A program made the position numbers and the translations under genes. Below the pieces are notes generated by a model. The model was not told where the DNA came from, ran no database searches, and was given only the letters and a program-made list of their open reading frames with translations. DNA of 64,000 bases, from contig NZ_BMLT01000012.1 of the NCBI RefSeq assembly GCF_014645375.1, positions 62,001-126,000 of the forward strand. Direction: 5' to 3'. Source of the stretch: Marinobacterium nitratireducens (GTDB lineage: Bacteria > Pseudomonadota > Gammaproteobacteria > Pseudomonadales > Balneatricaceae). Below are positions 58,124-64,000 of the stretch, piece by piece (the first letter of the stretch is position 1; every line of letters begins with the position of its first letter).

Positions 58124-58456
58124 ATGTTCGAAGCACACTTTCATACTTTTCCGGAACAACCGGCCTTCAGCGATTTCAGCCCGCCGAGCCTGACCCGGCG
58201 CCTGCGCAGCCATCGCCACCAGTGCCCCGTTCACGCCTGGGCGGCCCACGGCAAACGCAAGGACGAGGCCGGCATCGCGCAGCCGCACTGGTTTGTCTAC
58301 ATCGAGTACTGCCGCCATGACGGCGCGCGCGAGTGGGTGCTTATCGAGCGCCCGTGCAGCACCGACCTGGACGAGCTTTTCGCCGCGGCACAGTGGCGCG
58401 AACTTCCCCGAATCGACCCCGCCGGCACCCGGGCCTGGCTGGACAAGGACGACTGA
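58124..58456 (+). CDS. Small unknown protein
   Basis: A 110-residue soluble protein rich in His, Arg, Trp and acidic residues. It starts MFEAHFHTFPEQPAFSDF and ends LPRIDPAGTRAWLDKDD. GAGGAG precedes the ATG at good spacing, which decides the start; a longer in-frame extension has no site. The His/Cys content (RSHRHQCPVHAW, YIEYCRHDG) could bind metal. I do not recognise a family. It is convergent with the TraB/GumN gene. Confidence 0.62.
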   Translation: MFEAHFHTFPEQPAFSDFSPPSLTRRLRSHRHQCPVHAWAAHGKRKDEAGIAQPHWFVYIEYCRHDGAREWVLIERPCSTDLDELFAAAQWRELPRIDPAGTRAWLDKDD

Positions 58457-58504
58457 CCGGGACCGAATGGCGCCGCAGAACGGTCATGGTCGTGCCCGGA
58501 CGGG

Positions 58505-59392
58505 TCATGGTCTGAACAACTCGACACTGACACCCTGTTCGTCGCGCAGCATCTGCAGCAGGCCGTCGGGCCCGACCAGGTGCGCCGCGCCGACCAGGAC
58601 CAGCTCGGTTGGCCCGGACGCAACCAGCGCCTGCAACGTCGGCCACCAGAGCGCATTGCGCTCCACCAGCAACTGCTCGTACACCGGCGGATAACCCTGC
58701 AGCTCATCCACCAGCAGACGCTCGAGTTCGGCCTCGTCGCCGGCTCTCCAGGCCGCGATCAGCGGCGATAACAGCGACTCGCTGGACTCGAACTCCTCGA
58801 TCATCTGGCGCAGAAAAGCATCGGCGTCTTCGGCCCCCATACCGATCAGATACCCCAGATGCTGCTCCAGCGGCTCAAGCCCGGAGGTCGGCTTCTCGTC
58901 GACGGCGGCCCGCCGGTACAGCTGCAGGTCGACCCCCTCCTCGGTCGCCCCGAGACGCGCCATTTCGACGCCCAACAGCGTCAGCACCACCCCGCCGGGA
59001 CGCAGCATATCGAGCATTTCCGGCGCCAGACCGCGGCTGCGAGCAAAGTCGCTCAACGCCTCCCAGGTGCCGGGCGTCACCCGATCCGAAATCCGCTGCC
59101 CGTCCGGGGCTTGCAGATAACGGGCCAGCAACAGCTGGGTGGCCGGATTCATCAGCGTCGCCAGGTCGGTTTCGAACACCAGCGCGTCGGCCTGCGCGTA
59201 AGCGATGTCATAGGCATCCGGCAACGGCAGATCCTGAGGCCTGAGCAGGTGCACGGTACCGGCCAGAAACAGTTCACTGCCGCCGCTGCCCGTCACGCGC
59301 CAGATCGAGGCGTCGGCCAGCAACAGCGTTGACGAGAGCGTCAGCAGACCCGCCAAAAGGCCGCTCAGATACCGTTTACCCGGGGATCTCAT
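58505..59392 (-). CDS. TraB/GumN family protein
   Basis: A 295-residue exported protein with an N-terminal signal (KRYLSGLLAGLLTLSSTLLL). It has the two family motifs: SELFLAGTVHLLRPQDLPLP at residues about 39-58 (the GT(V)H motif) and VLVGAAHLVGPDGLLQML near the C-terminus (GAxHLxG), with a conserved Glu in ALVFETDL. These match the TIKI-like metalloprotease fold of TraB/GumN proteins, so a periplasmic hydrolase role is possible. It follows the carboxypeptidase gene by 9 bases and is probably cotranscribed. Confidence 0.87.
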   Translation of the reverse strand: MRSPGKRYLSGLLAGLLTLSSTLLLADASIWRVTGSGGSELFLAGTVHLLRPQDLPLPDAYDIAYAQADALVFETDLATLMNPATQLLLARYLQAPDGQRISDRVTPGTWEALSDFARSRGLAPEMLDMLRPGGVVLTLLGVEMARLGATEEGVDLQLYRRAAVDEKPTSGLEPLEQHLGYLIGMGAEDADAFLRQMIEEFESSESLLSPLIAAWRAGDEAELERLLVDELQGYPPVYEQLLVERNALWWPTLQALVASGPTELVLVGAAHLVGPDGLLQMLRDEQGVSVELFRP

Positions 59393-59401
59393 ACTCGCTC
59401 C

Positions 59402-60619
59402 TCAGCGCTTGCCGTAACCCGGCAGATTCATCACCACAGGCGGCTGTGCGACGCAGTCGATATTGCGCGCCCGCAGTTGCAGGCACACCTTCCCGACATT
59501 GTCGGGACGATAGCCGATCAGCAGCGCCTTCCAGGACGTCCCCCTTTCCATGTCACGCTCAAGCAACAGCGCGCGACCGCGCGGCAGGGCGCCGAGCTGG
59601 GCGCGCGCCCTGGCGATGGCGCGATTGCCCTCCCCGCGACTGCCGTATATGCCCAGCAGCACACCCCAGCTTTTGATCGGCCAGACCGACCCTGACGAGG
59701 CACGGGCCACCGAACCGCCGCACACCGAGGGTCCCAGCACCACCGGCGCCGGCCCCGTCGCATGCGCGGGCCTCGCGTCGAGCGGCGACCCTGCCCCGCC
59801 GGTTGCGCCGAAGCCCCGGTCGAGCAGCGCCCTCGCCTCCCGGTTGCGACTGTTACGATCTTCGGCGCCGAGCACCACCGCGATGAGCCGACGCCCATCG
59901 CGTCTTGCCGTTGCCACCAGGTTGTAGCCGGAGCCGCAGGTAAAACCGGTCTTGAGGCCGTCTGCACCGGCATACTGTCCGAGAATGGCATTGTGCGTGC
60001 TGTGGCTCGCGCCGTTGAACACGAAGGAGCGGGTGGCGAACACATCGGTATGGCCGGGAAAGTCGCGGTACAGTCGCTGCGCCAGAATCGCCATATCCCT
60101 TGCCGTGGTCACCTGAGCGCTGTCCGGCAGACCGGAAGCATTGCGAAAACGGGTATCGCGCATGCCCAGCGCCGCCGCCTTGGCCGTCATCCGCTCGGCG
60201 AACGCCGCTTCGCTGTCGGCAAGGGCTTCCGCCAGCACCACCGCCACATCGTTAGACGATATCGTCGCCAGCGCCTTTATGGCCTGACTGACGCTGATAC
60301 GGGATCCGCTGCCAAGCCCCAGCTTGACCGCGGGCTGGGCCGCGGCATGGGACGACACCTTCAGTTGCTGAGCCGGCTTGAGCCGCCCCTCGTCCAGCGC
60401 CTCAAAGGTGAGGTAAAGGGTCATCAGCTTGGCCAGCGAGGCGGGATACCAGAGCCGGTCGCTCGCGCGTGCATGCAGCACGCGCCCGCTGCCGACGTCC
60501 AGCAGCAGCAGTGGCGGGGACAGGTCAGGCGCTGCGGCGACGGGAAGTCCGCACATCAGGACAATCAGCAGGACACAACCGCCGGACCGCCATGCGGATT
60601 TCGGGGCTCGGGCAACCAT
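59402..60619 (-). CDS. D-alanyl-D-alanine carboxypeptidase (PBP5-type) with C-terminal extension
   Basis: A 405-residue periplasmic serine D,D-carboxypeptidase that trims peptidoglycan stem pentapeptides. A signal peptide (to about residue 30) precedes the catalytic domain with SxxK Ser61-Leu-Ala-Lys64, SxN Ser121-Ser-Asn123 and Lys223-Thr-Gly225. It has no membrane-anchoring amphipathic helix like PBP5; the C-terminal 100 residues (SWGVLLGIYGSRGEGNRAIA, WKALLIGYRPDNVGKVC) resemble a SPOR-like fold that could bind denuded septal peptidoglycan. The start ATG is chosen from the signal peptide; its ribosome binding site is weak. Confidence 0.87.
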   Translation of the reverse strand: MVARAPKSAWRSGGCVLLIVLMCGLPVAAAPDLSPPLLLLDVGSGRVLHARASDRLWYPASLAKLMTLYLTFEALDEGRLKPAQQLKVSSHAAAQPAVKLGLGSGSRISVSQAIKALATISSNDVAVVLAEALADSEAAFAERMTAKAAALGMRDTRFRNASGLPDSAQVTTARDMAILAQRLYRDFPGHTDVFATRSFVFNGASHSTHNAILGQYAGADGLKTGFTCGSGYNLVATARRDGRRLIAVVLGAEDRNSRNREARALLDRGFGATGGAGSPLDARPAHATGPAPVVLGPSVCGGSVARASSGSVWPIKSWGVLLGIYGSRGEGNRAIARARAQLGALPRGRALLLERDMERGTSWKALLIGYRPDNVGKVCLQLRARNIDCVAQPPVVMNLPGYGKR

Positions 60620-60699
60620 GGCGCCAGTCGGTAAGGTTGTACAGTCAATACAGAACAACGATAGGCCAAGACGGCCCAAACCGACAGCACGGGCAGTAT

Positions 60700-61104
60700 T
60701 CAGTCTCGCGGTATCGCGCGCTTGACGCCCGACTCGTCGATGGCAACGAAGGTGAAGGCCGCCTCCGTGACCTTGAAGCGCGGGTCGCTGTCACCACCGT
60801 GACAGCCTCTTGGCCGAACCCAGACCTCGAGCCTGAGCGTCACCGAGGTGGTGCCAAGCCGCACCCGGGAGCCGTAGCAGCAGACGACATCGCCGACCTG
60901 GACCGGTCGGATGAACTTCATCGAGTCGACGGCGATGGTCACCACCGGCCCCTGGGCGATTTCCTGCGCCCGGATACCGCCGGCAATGTCCATCTGGGAC
61001 ATGATCCAGCCGCCGAAGATATCACCGTTCGGATTGGTGTCGCCGGGCATGGCAAGGGTACGCAACAACAGTTCACCCCTGGGTTTCTCGACTGTCTCGG
61101 TCAT
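60700..61104 (-). CDS. yciA: Acyl-CoA thioesterase YciA
   Basis: A 134-residue hotdog-fold thioesterase. It has the family sequence LLLRTLAMPGDTNPNGDIFG, with catalytic Asn/Asp, GGWIMSQMDIAGGIRAQEIA, and VTIAVDSMKFIRPVQVGDVV. YciA hydrolyses a broad range of acyl-CoAs in the cytoplasm. GGAGA precedes the ATG used; a 44-codon in-frame extension upstream is not part of the family. It is divergent from deaD and 80 bp upstream of the carboxypeptidase on the same strand. Confidence 0.93.
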   Translation of the reverse strand: MTETVEKPRGELLLRTLAMPGDTNPNGDIFGGWIMSQMDIAGGIRAQEIAQGPVVTIAVDSMKFIRPVQVGDVVCCYGSRVRLGTTSVTLRLEVWVRPRGCHGGDSDPRFKVTEAAFTFVAIDESGVKRAIPRD

Positions 61105-61190
61105 CTCGGTCTCCGTCTGACGATTGGCGCAATTATAACTGCCGGAAACCAACTCGTCCCACCGTGCAGCGGCGCCAACAGCGACTATAA

Positions 61191-61219
61191 TGGACGACGG
61201 CGCGAAAAACATATATAAT
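61191..61219 (+). promoter_or_regulatory. Candidate sigma-70 promoter of deaD
   Basis: TGGACG (61191-61196), a 17-base spacer and a perfect TATAAT (61214-61219). It would give a leader of about 70 bases before the deaD ATG. A second TATAAT-like sequence occurs at about 61186-61191. Confidence 0.55.
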
Positions 61220-61296
61220 TTGCGCCCTTTTTCCACCTTTTGGCTCGGCAGCCTTCTGTTGCCGCCGCCTTCCTAGCTTCACAGGTACCTTTTTCT

Positions 61297-63069
61297 ATGT
61301 CAGATGCTGGTGAACAGCTCTCCTTTGACTCCCTCGGACTGTCTGAACCGGTTCTCCGGGCGCTGGCCGACGTCGGCTACGAAAGCCCCTCCCCGATTCA
61401 GGCCGCCAGCATCCCGCACCTGATCAACGGCAAGAACCTGCTCGGCATGGCACAGACCGGCACCGGCAAGACCGCGGCCTTTGCGCTGCCGCTGCTGTCG
61501 CGTCTCGATACCAGCCGTCGCGAACCCCAGCTGCTGGTGCTGGCGCCGACGCGGGAGCTGGCCATCCAGGTGGCCGAAGCCTGCCAGACCTACGCCAAGC
61601 ATCTGCCGGATTTCCACGTTCTGCCGATCTACGGCGGCCAGGCGTACGACACCCAGCTGCGGCAGCTGCGACGCGGCGCCCAGGTGATCGTCGGCACGCC
61701 GGGACGCATCATGGACCATCTGCGCCGCGGCTCGCTCAAGCTCGACAACCTGACTTCGCTGGTGCTGGACGAAGCCGACGAAATGCTGCGCATGGGCTTC
61801 ATCGACGACGTCGAATGGATCCTCGAGCACACCCCGCCGACGCGCCAGATCGCACTGTTTTCGGCCACCATGCCGGCGCAGATCAAGCGCGTGGCGCAGA
61901 AATACCTGCAGGATGCCGAAGAGGTGAAAATCGCGTCCAAGACCGCGACCGCCACCACCATCACACAGAAGTACCTGCGTGTCAGCGGCCACCACAAGCT
62001 CGAGGCGCTGACCCGCATTCTCGAAATAGAATCCTTCGACGCCCTGCTGATCTTCGTGCGCACCAAGTCGAGCACCGAGGAGCTGGCCGAGAAGCTGTCG
62101 GCGCGTGGCTATGCCGCCGAGGCGCTTAACGGCGATATTTCTCAGCAGCAGCGCGAGCGCATCGTCGAGCGCCTCAAGAGCGGCAAGATCGATGTTCTGG
62201 TCGGTACCGACGTGGTTGCCCGCGGCCTCGATGTCGAGCGAATCAGCCATGTCCTGAACTACGACATCCCGTACGACACCGAATCCTACGTGCACCGAAT
62301 CGGCCGTACCGGCCGCGCCGGCCGCAAGGGCGAAGCGATCCTGTTCGTGGCGCCGCGCGAAACCCGCATGCTCAACGCTATCGAAAAGGCGACCCGCCAG
62401 CCGCTGCAGCGCATGGAGCTGCCGAGCGTCGGTGCCATCAACGAAAAACGCGTCGAGCGCTTCATGCAGCGCATCACGGACACCCTCGACAGCGACGAGA
62501 GCCTGTCGCTGTATCTGGAACTGCTGAGCGACTATCAGAAAGAACACGACACCGATCCGATGCGCATCGCCGCAGCCCTGGCCGCCCTCGCCCAGGGCGA
62601 AACGCCGCTGCTGCTCGACGAGCGCGAAATCCCCGCGCCGCGCGAGATCCGGGACGATCGTCGCGACGATCGCCGCGAACGCCGGGGACCGGTCAACGTC
62701 AACCCCAACGCCCGACCGCTGAAGGACCATCCGGAAATCGCGATGAAGCGCTACGTGCTGATGGTCGGCCGCATGCATGGCGTGATGCCGAAGAACATCG
62801 TCGGCGCTATCGCCAACGAAGCCGGCATCGCCGCCAACCTGATCGGCCAGATCGATCTGTACGACGACTTCAGCACCGTCGACCTGCCGGACGGCATGTC
62901 CAAGGAAGTGATGCAGGCGCTGAAAAAGGCCTTCGTCTGCGGCCAGCGCCTGAATATCCACGCCGTCGGCGAAACACCCGAAGCGGCCCCGCGCGCCGGA
63001 CGACGCCCCGGTGCCTTCAAGGGCAAGAGCAAAGGCAAGGGCACCCGACGCCCCAACAAGCCGGCGTAA
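61297..63069 (+). CDS. deaD: DEAD-box RNA helicase DeaD/CsdA
   Basis: A 590-residue ATP-dependent RNA helicase. Motifs in order: Q motif ESPSPIQAASIP, motif I AQTGTGKT, motif Ia PTRELAIQ, GTPGR, motif II LDEADEM, motif III FSATMP, motif V TDVVARGLDVE and motif VI YVHRIGRTGRAGR. A C-terminal DbpA-type RNA-binding domain (VLMVGRMHGVMPKNIVGAIA) is followed by a basic tail (FKGKSKGKGTRRPNKPA). This layout is that of CsdA, which helps 50S ribosome assembly and mRNA turnover, especially in the cold. The ATG before SDAGEQLSF is the family start. Confidence 0.95.
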   Translation: MSDAGEQLSFDSLGLSEPVLRALADVGYESPSPIQAASIPHLINGKNLLGMAQTGTGKTAAFALPLLSRLDTSRREPQLLVLAPTRELAIQVAEACQTYAKHLPDFHVLPIYGGQAYDTQLRQLRRGAQVIVGTPGRIMDHLRRGSLKLDNLTSLVLDEADEMLRMGFIDDVEWILEHTPPTRQIALFSATMPAQIKRVAQKYLQDAEEVKIASKTATATTITQKYLRVSGHHKLEALTRILEIESFDALLIFVRTKSSTEELAEKLSARGYAAEALNGDISQQQRERIVERLKSGKIDVLVGTDVVARGLDVERISHVLNYDIPYDTESYVHRIGRTGRAGRKGEAILFVAPRETRMLNAIEKATRQPLQRMELPSVGAINEKRVERFMQRITDTLDSDESLSLYLELLSDYQKEHDTDPMRIAAALAALAQGETPLLLDEREIPAPREIRDDRRDDRRERRGPVNVNPNARPLKDHPEIAMKRYVLMVGRMHGVMPKNIVGAIANEAGIAANLIGQIDLYDDFSTVDLPDGMSKEVMQALKKAFVCGQRLNIHAVGETPEAAPRAGRRPGAFKGKSKGKGTRRPNKPA

Positions 63070-63090
63070 ACGCCGGCTCCGATAGCAAAA

Positions 63091-63125
63091 AGCCCGCGCG
63101 GGTTATCCCCCGCGCGGGCTTTTTT
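63091..63125 (+). terminator. Strong rho-independent terminator of deaD
   Basis: A perfect 12-bp stem AGCCCGCGCGGG / CCCGCGCGGGCT with a 6-base loop, followed by TTTTT. It starts 21 bases after the deaD stop. A run of five A just before the stem gives it terminator character on the minus strand too. A smaller stem CCGGCG/CGCCGG overlaps the stop codon. Confidence 0.92.
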
Positions 63126-63135
63126 GTGGCAGTCA

Positions 63136-63196
63136 TTCCCGCGTAAGCGGGGAACCAGAGCTGTCCGCTGTTTATGGATTCCCGCGTTCGCGGGAA
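63136..63196. repeat. REP-like palindrome pair
   Basis: Two related palindromes: TTCCCGC-GTAA-GCGGGGAA (63136-63154) and the perfect TTCCCGCG-TT-CGCGGGAA (63179-63196). They resemble the ATTCCCGCG...CGCGGGAAT extragenic palindromes found in many proteobacterial genomes. Confidence 0.6.
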
Positions 63197-63264
63197 CGAC
63201 GTTTCCCTTAGGGTGATTTGACCCCGAATTCAGATCGTATGACGCTCAATTCGTAGGGCACCTT

Positions 63265-63532
63265 GGGAACCTATGAACAAGTCCCAGTTGTCCTCTGCGG
63301 GTCCTGAAGCGTGCAGCTGCTAGGCGCAGTGCGCAGGCAATGGCCTTAGTCCTTGTCAAGCACTGCAACAACGCAGATGCATGCTTCAGGGCCCGCCCTG
63401 CGGGGCTTTCAGCGCGAACCGGACTCATTGTTGCAGCTTCTCGACAGGCCACCAGCATGCCTTCAAAGCTGCGCCTCGATTCCGGCTCGCGCTGAAAGCC
63501 AGAGACTCATTGGGACTTATTCATAGGTTCCC
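63265..63532. mobile_element. MITE-like element with 22-bp terminal inverted repeats
   Basis: About 268 bp bounded by inverted repeats at 63265-63286 and 63511-63532, which match at 21 of 22 positions (left end begins GGGAACCTATGAACAAG). Inside are two further hairpin arms: 63303-63320 with 63373-63390 (16 of 18 paired) and 63405-63423 with 63481-63499 (18 of 19 paired). No reading frame of note is present. TT flanks both ends, a possible short target duplication. Terminal repeats, small size and non-coding content fit a miniature inverted-repeat element or a repeated structured RNA. No transposase is in the window. Confidence 0.7.
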
Positions 63533-63560
63533 TTGAGTGTAACGAAACGTGCCGCACATC

Positions 63561-63589
63561 GGGCGCAGTTCGCTTCGCTCAGTGCGCCC
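63561..63589. repeat. Inverted repeat between MITE-like element and alr
   Basis: GGGCGCA (63561-63567) and TGCGCCC (63583-63589) form a stem around a 15-base interval containing TTCGCTTCGC. It resembles a widespread extragenic palindrome. The following CCCTACGTGAAT is partly mirrored by ATTCGTAGGGC at 63249-63259, on the other side of the MITE-like element. Confidence 0.5.
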
Positions 63590-63613
63590 TACGTGAATCG
63601 GCCCGGCACCAGG

Positions 63614-64000
63614 CTATTCGTAAACCCGCGGCACGCGCGGCGTCAGGCAGGTCAGCAGCGTATAGGGAATGGTGGAACAATGAACCGCCACTTCCGATAC
63701 CGGCAACTGCTTGCCCCAGAGCTCCACGCGGTCACCGATTCCGGCACCCGGGATATCGGTGATATCGATCGTCATCATATCCATCGATACGCGACCGGCG
63801 GTGACGGTGCGCTGCCCGTTGACGACCACCGGCGTGCCGTTGGCGGCGTGGCGCGGATAGCCGTCACCATAACCCATGGCCACGGTGGCGATACGGCTTG
63901 GACGTTCACAGACGAACCCGGCGCCGTAACCGACGGCATCCCCGGGCTGCAGGTCGTGGATGGCGATAATTTCGCTGGTCAGCGTCATCGCCGCTTCCAG
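63614..64000 (-). CDS. alr: Alanine racemase, C-terminal part
   Basis: The last ~129 residues of a PLP-dependent alanine racemase, which supplies D-alanine for peptidoglycan. The C-terminal beta domain is clear: GDAVGYGAGFVCERPSRIAT, VAMGYGDGYPRHAANGTPVV, the SMDMMTIDIT segment, GDRVELWG, and the ending PYTLLTCLTPRVPRVY with the conserved Tyr-Thr-Leu/Arg pattern. The catalytic Tyr lies in the YGAG/YGDG region. The frame stays open to the right window edge, so the N-terminal barrel with the PLP Lys is outside. Whether it is the Alr or DadX type cannot be told. Confidence 0.95.
   Translation of the reverse strand: MEAAMTLTSEIIAIHDLQPGDAVGYGAGFVCERPSRIATVAMGYGDGYPRHAANGTPVVVNGQRTVTAGRVSMDMMTIDITDIPGAGIGDRVELWGKQLPVSEVAVHCSTIPYTLLTCLTPRVPRVYE

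Noticed and set aside
61300-62961. 553-codon minus-strand frame opposite deaD
   Set aside because: Antisense shadow of a helicase gene with all motifs intact on the plus strand.

Overview
The window is a dense, high-GC stretch of a gammaproteobacterial chromosome. The closest overall resemblance is to free-living, probably marine, Pseudomonadales/Oceanospirillales-type bacteria. The evidence is the sdaA-glyA-gcvH-gcvP glycine cluster with its separate gcvT, an E. coli-type YcaO, a DeaD/CsdA helicase, a YciA thioesterase and a sigma-54 aromatic-catabolism operon. The species cannot be named from the sequence alone. No rRNA, tRNA, CRISPR array, prophage or insertion-sequence transposase was seen. 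Both window ends cut genes: nicotinate phosphoribosyltransferase on the left and alanine racemase on the right.

Layout. (1) 1-8.7 kb: NAD salvage (pncA-pncB), a DUF211/VIT-like membrane pair, a DUF502 membrane protein, a secreted sulfatase, a thiolase-like protein, a VOC protein, a YdjM-like membrane hydrolase and an unknown membrane protein. (2) 8.8-13.9 kb: a secreted penicillin-acylase-type amidase, a bicupin and a 3-hydroxyacyl-CoA-dehydrogenase-type oxidoreductase, with a divergent Crp/Fnr regulator; this looks like an uncharacterised catabolic unit. (3) 14-24 kb: an ArsP-type permease, an MgtC/DUF4010 membrane protein, and a sensory system made of a periplasmic binding protein, a 1698-residue hybrid histidine kinase and an HD-GYP response regulator. 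(4) 24-31.2 kb: a p-cresol-type phenolic degradation locus. A V4R/sigma-54 activator is divergent from pchA-pchC-pchX-pchF and a phenol-degradation-type outer-membrane protein. A good -24/-12 promoter and two upstream direct repeats lie between them. (5) 31.4-48 kb: mixed housekeeping and unknown genes, including an acyltransferase-3 protein, a lipoprotein, a secreted Cys-containing acidic protein, a Ca/Na antiporter, a lower-GC patch with a ferritin-like protein, a ClpN-like/KAP NTPase, a mechanosensitive channel, a metzincin with no visible signal peptide and an OsmC-YcaO fusion. (6) 48.4-57.8 kb: the glycine/serine module, with sdaA-glyA-gcvH-gcvP on the minus strand and an XRE-cupin regulator and gcvT on the plus strand. 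(7) 58-64 kb: a TraB/GumN protein, a D,D-carboxypeptidase, yciA, deaD, a MITE-like element and alr.

How the genes work together. In the phenolic locus the flavocytochrome PchF-PchC should oxidise a 4-alkylphenol through the hydroxybenzyl alcohol to the aldehyde, and the PchA dehydrogenase should make the hydroxybenzoate. The sigma-54 activator would sense the aromatic through its V4R domain. In the glycine module GcvT/H/P and GlyA convert two glycines to serine, and SdaA deaminates serine to pyruvate, giving a glycine catabolic route. An identical 17-bp near-palindrome lies upstream of both halves of this module, flanking the XRE-cupin gene, and is the best candidate for that regulator's operator.

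The most interesting items for follow-up are that shared operator, the ClpN-like/KAP NTPase fusion, the acylase-bicupin-dehydrogenase-Crp unit, the kinase system with two binding proteins, the cytoplasmic-looking metzincin, PchX, and the hairpin-rich MITE-like element beside alr.
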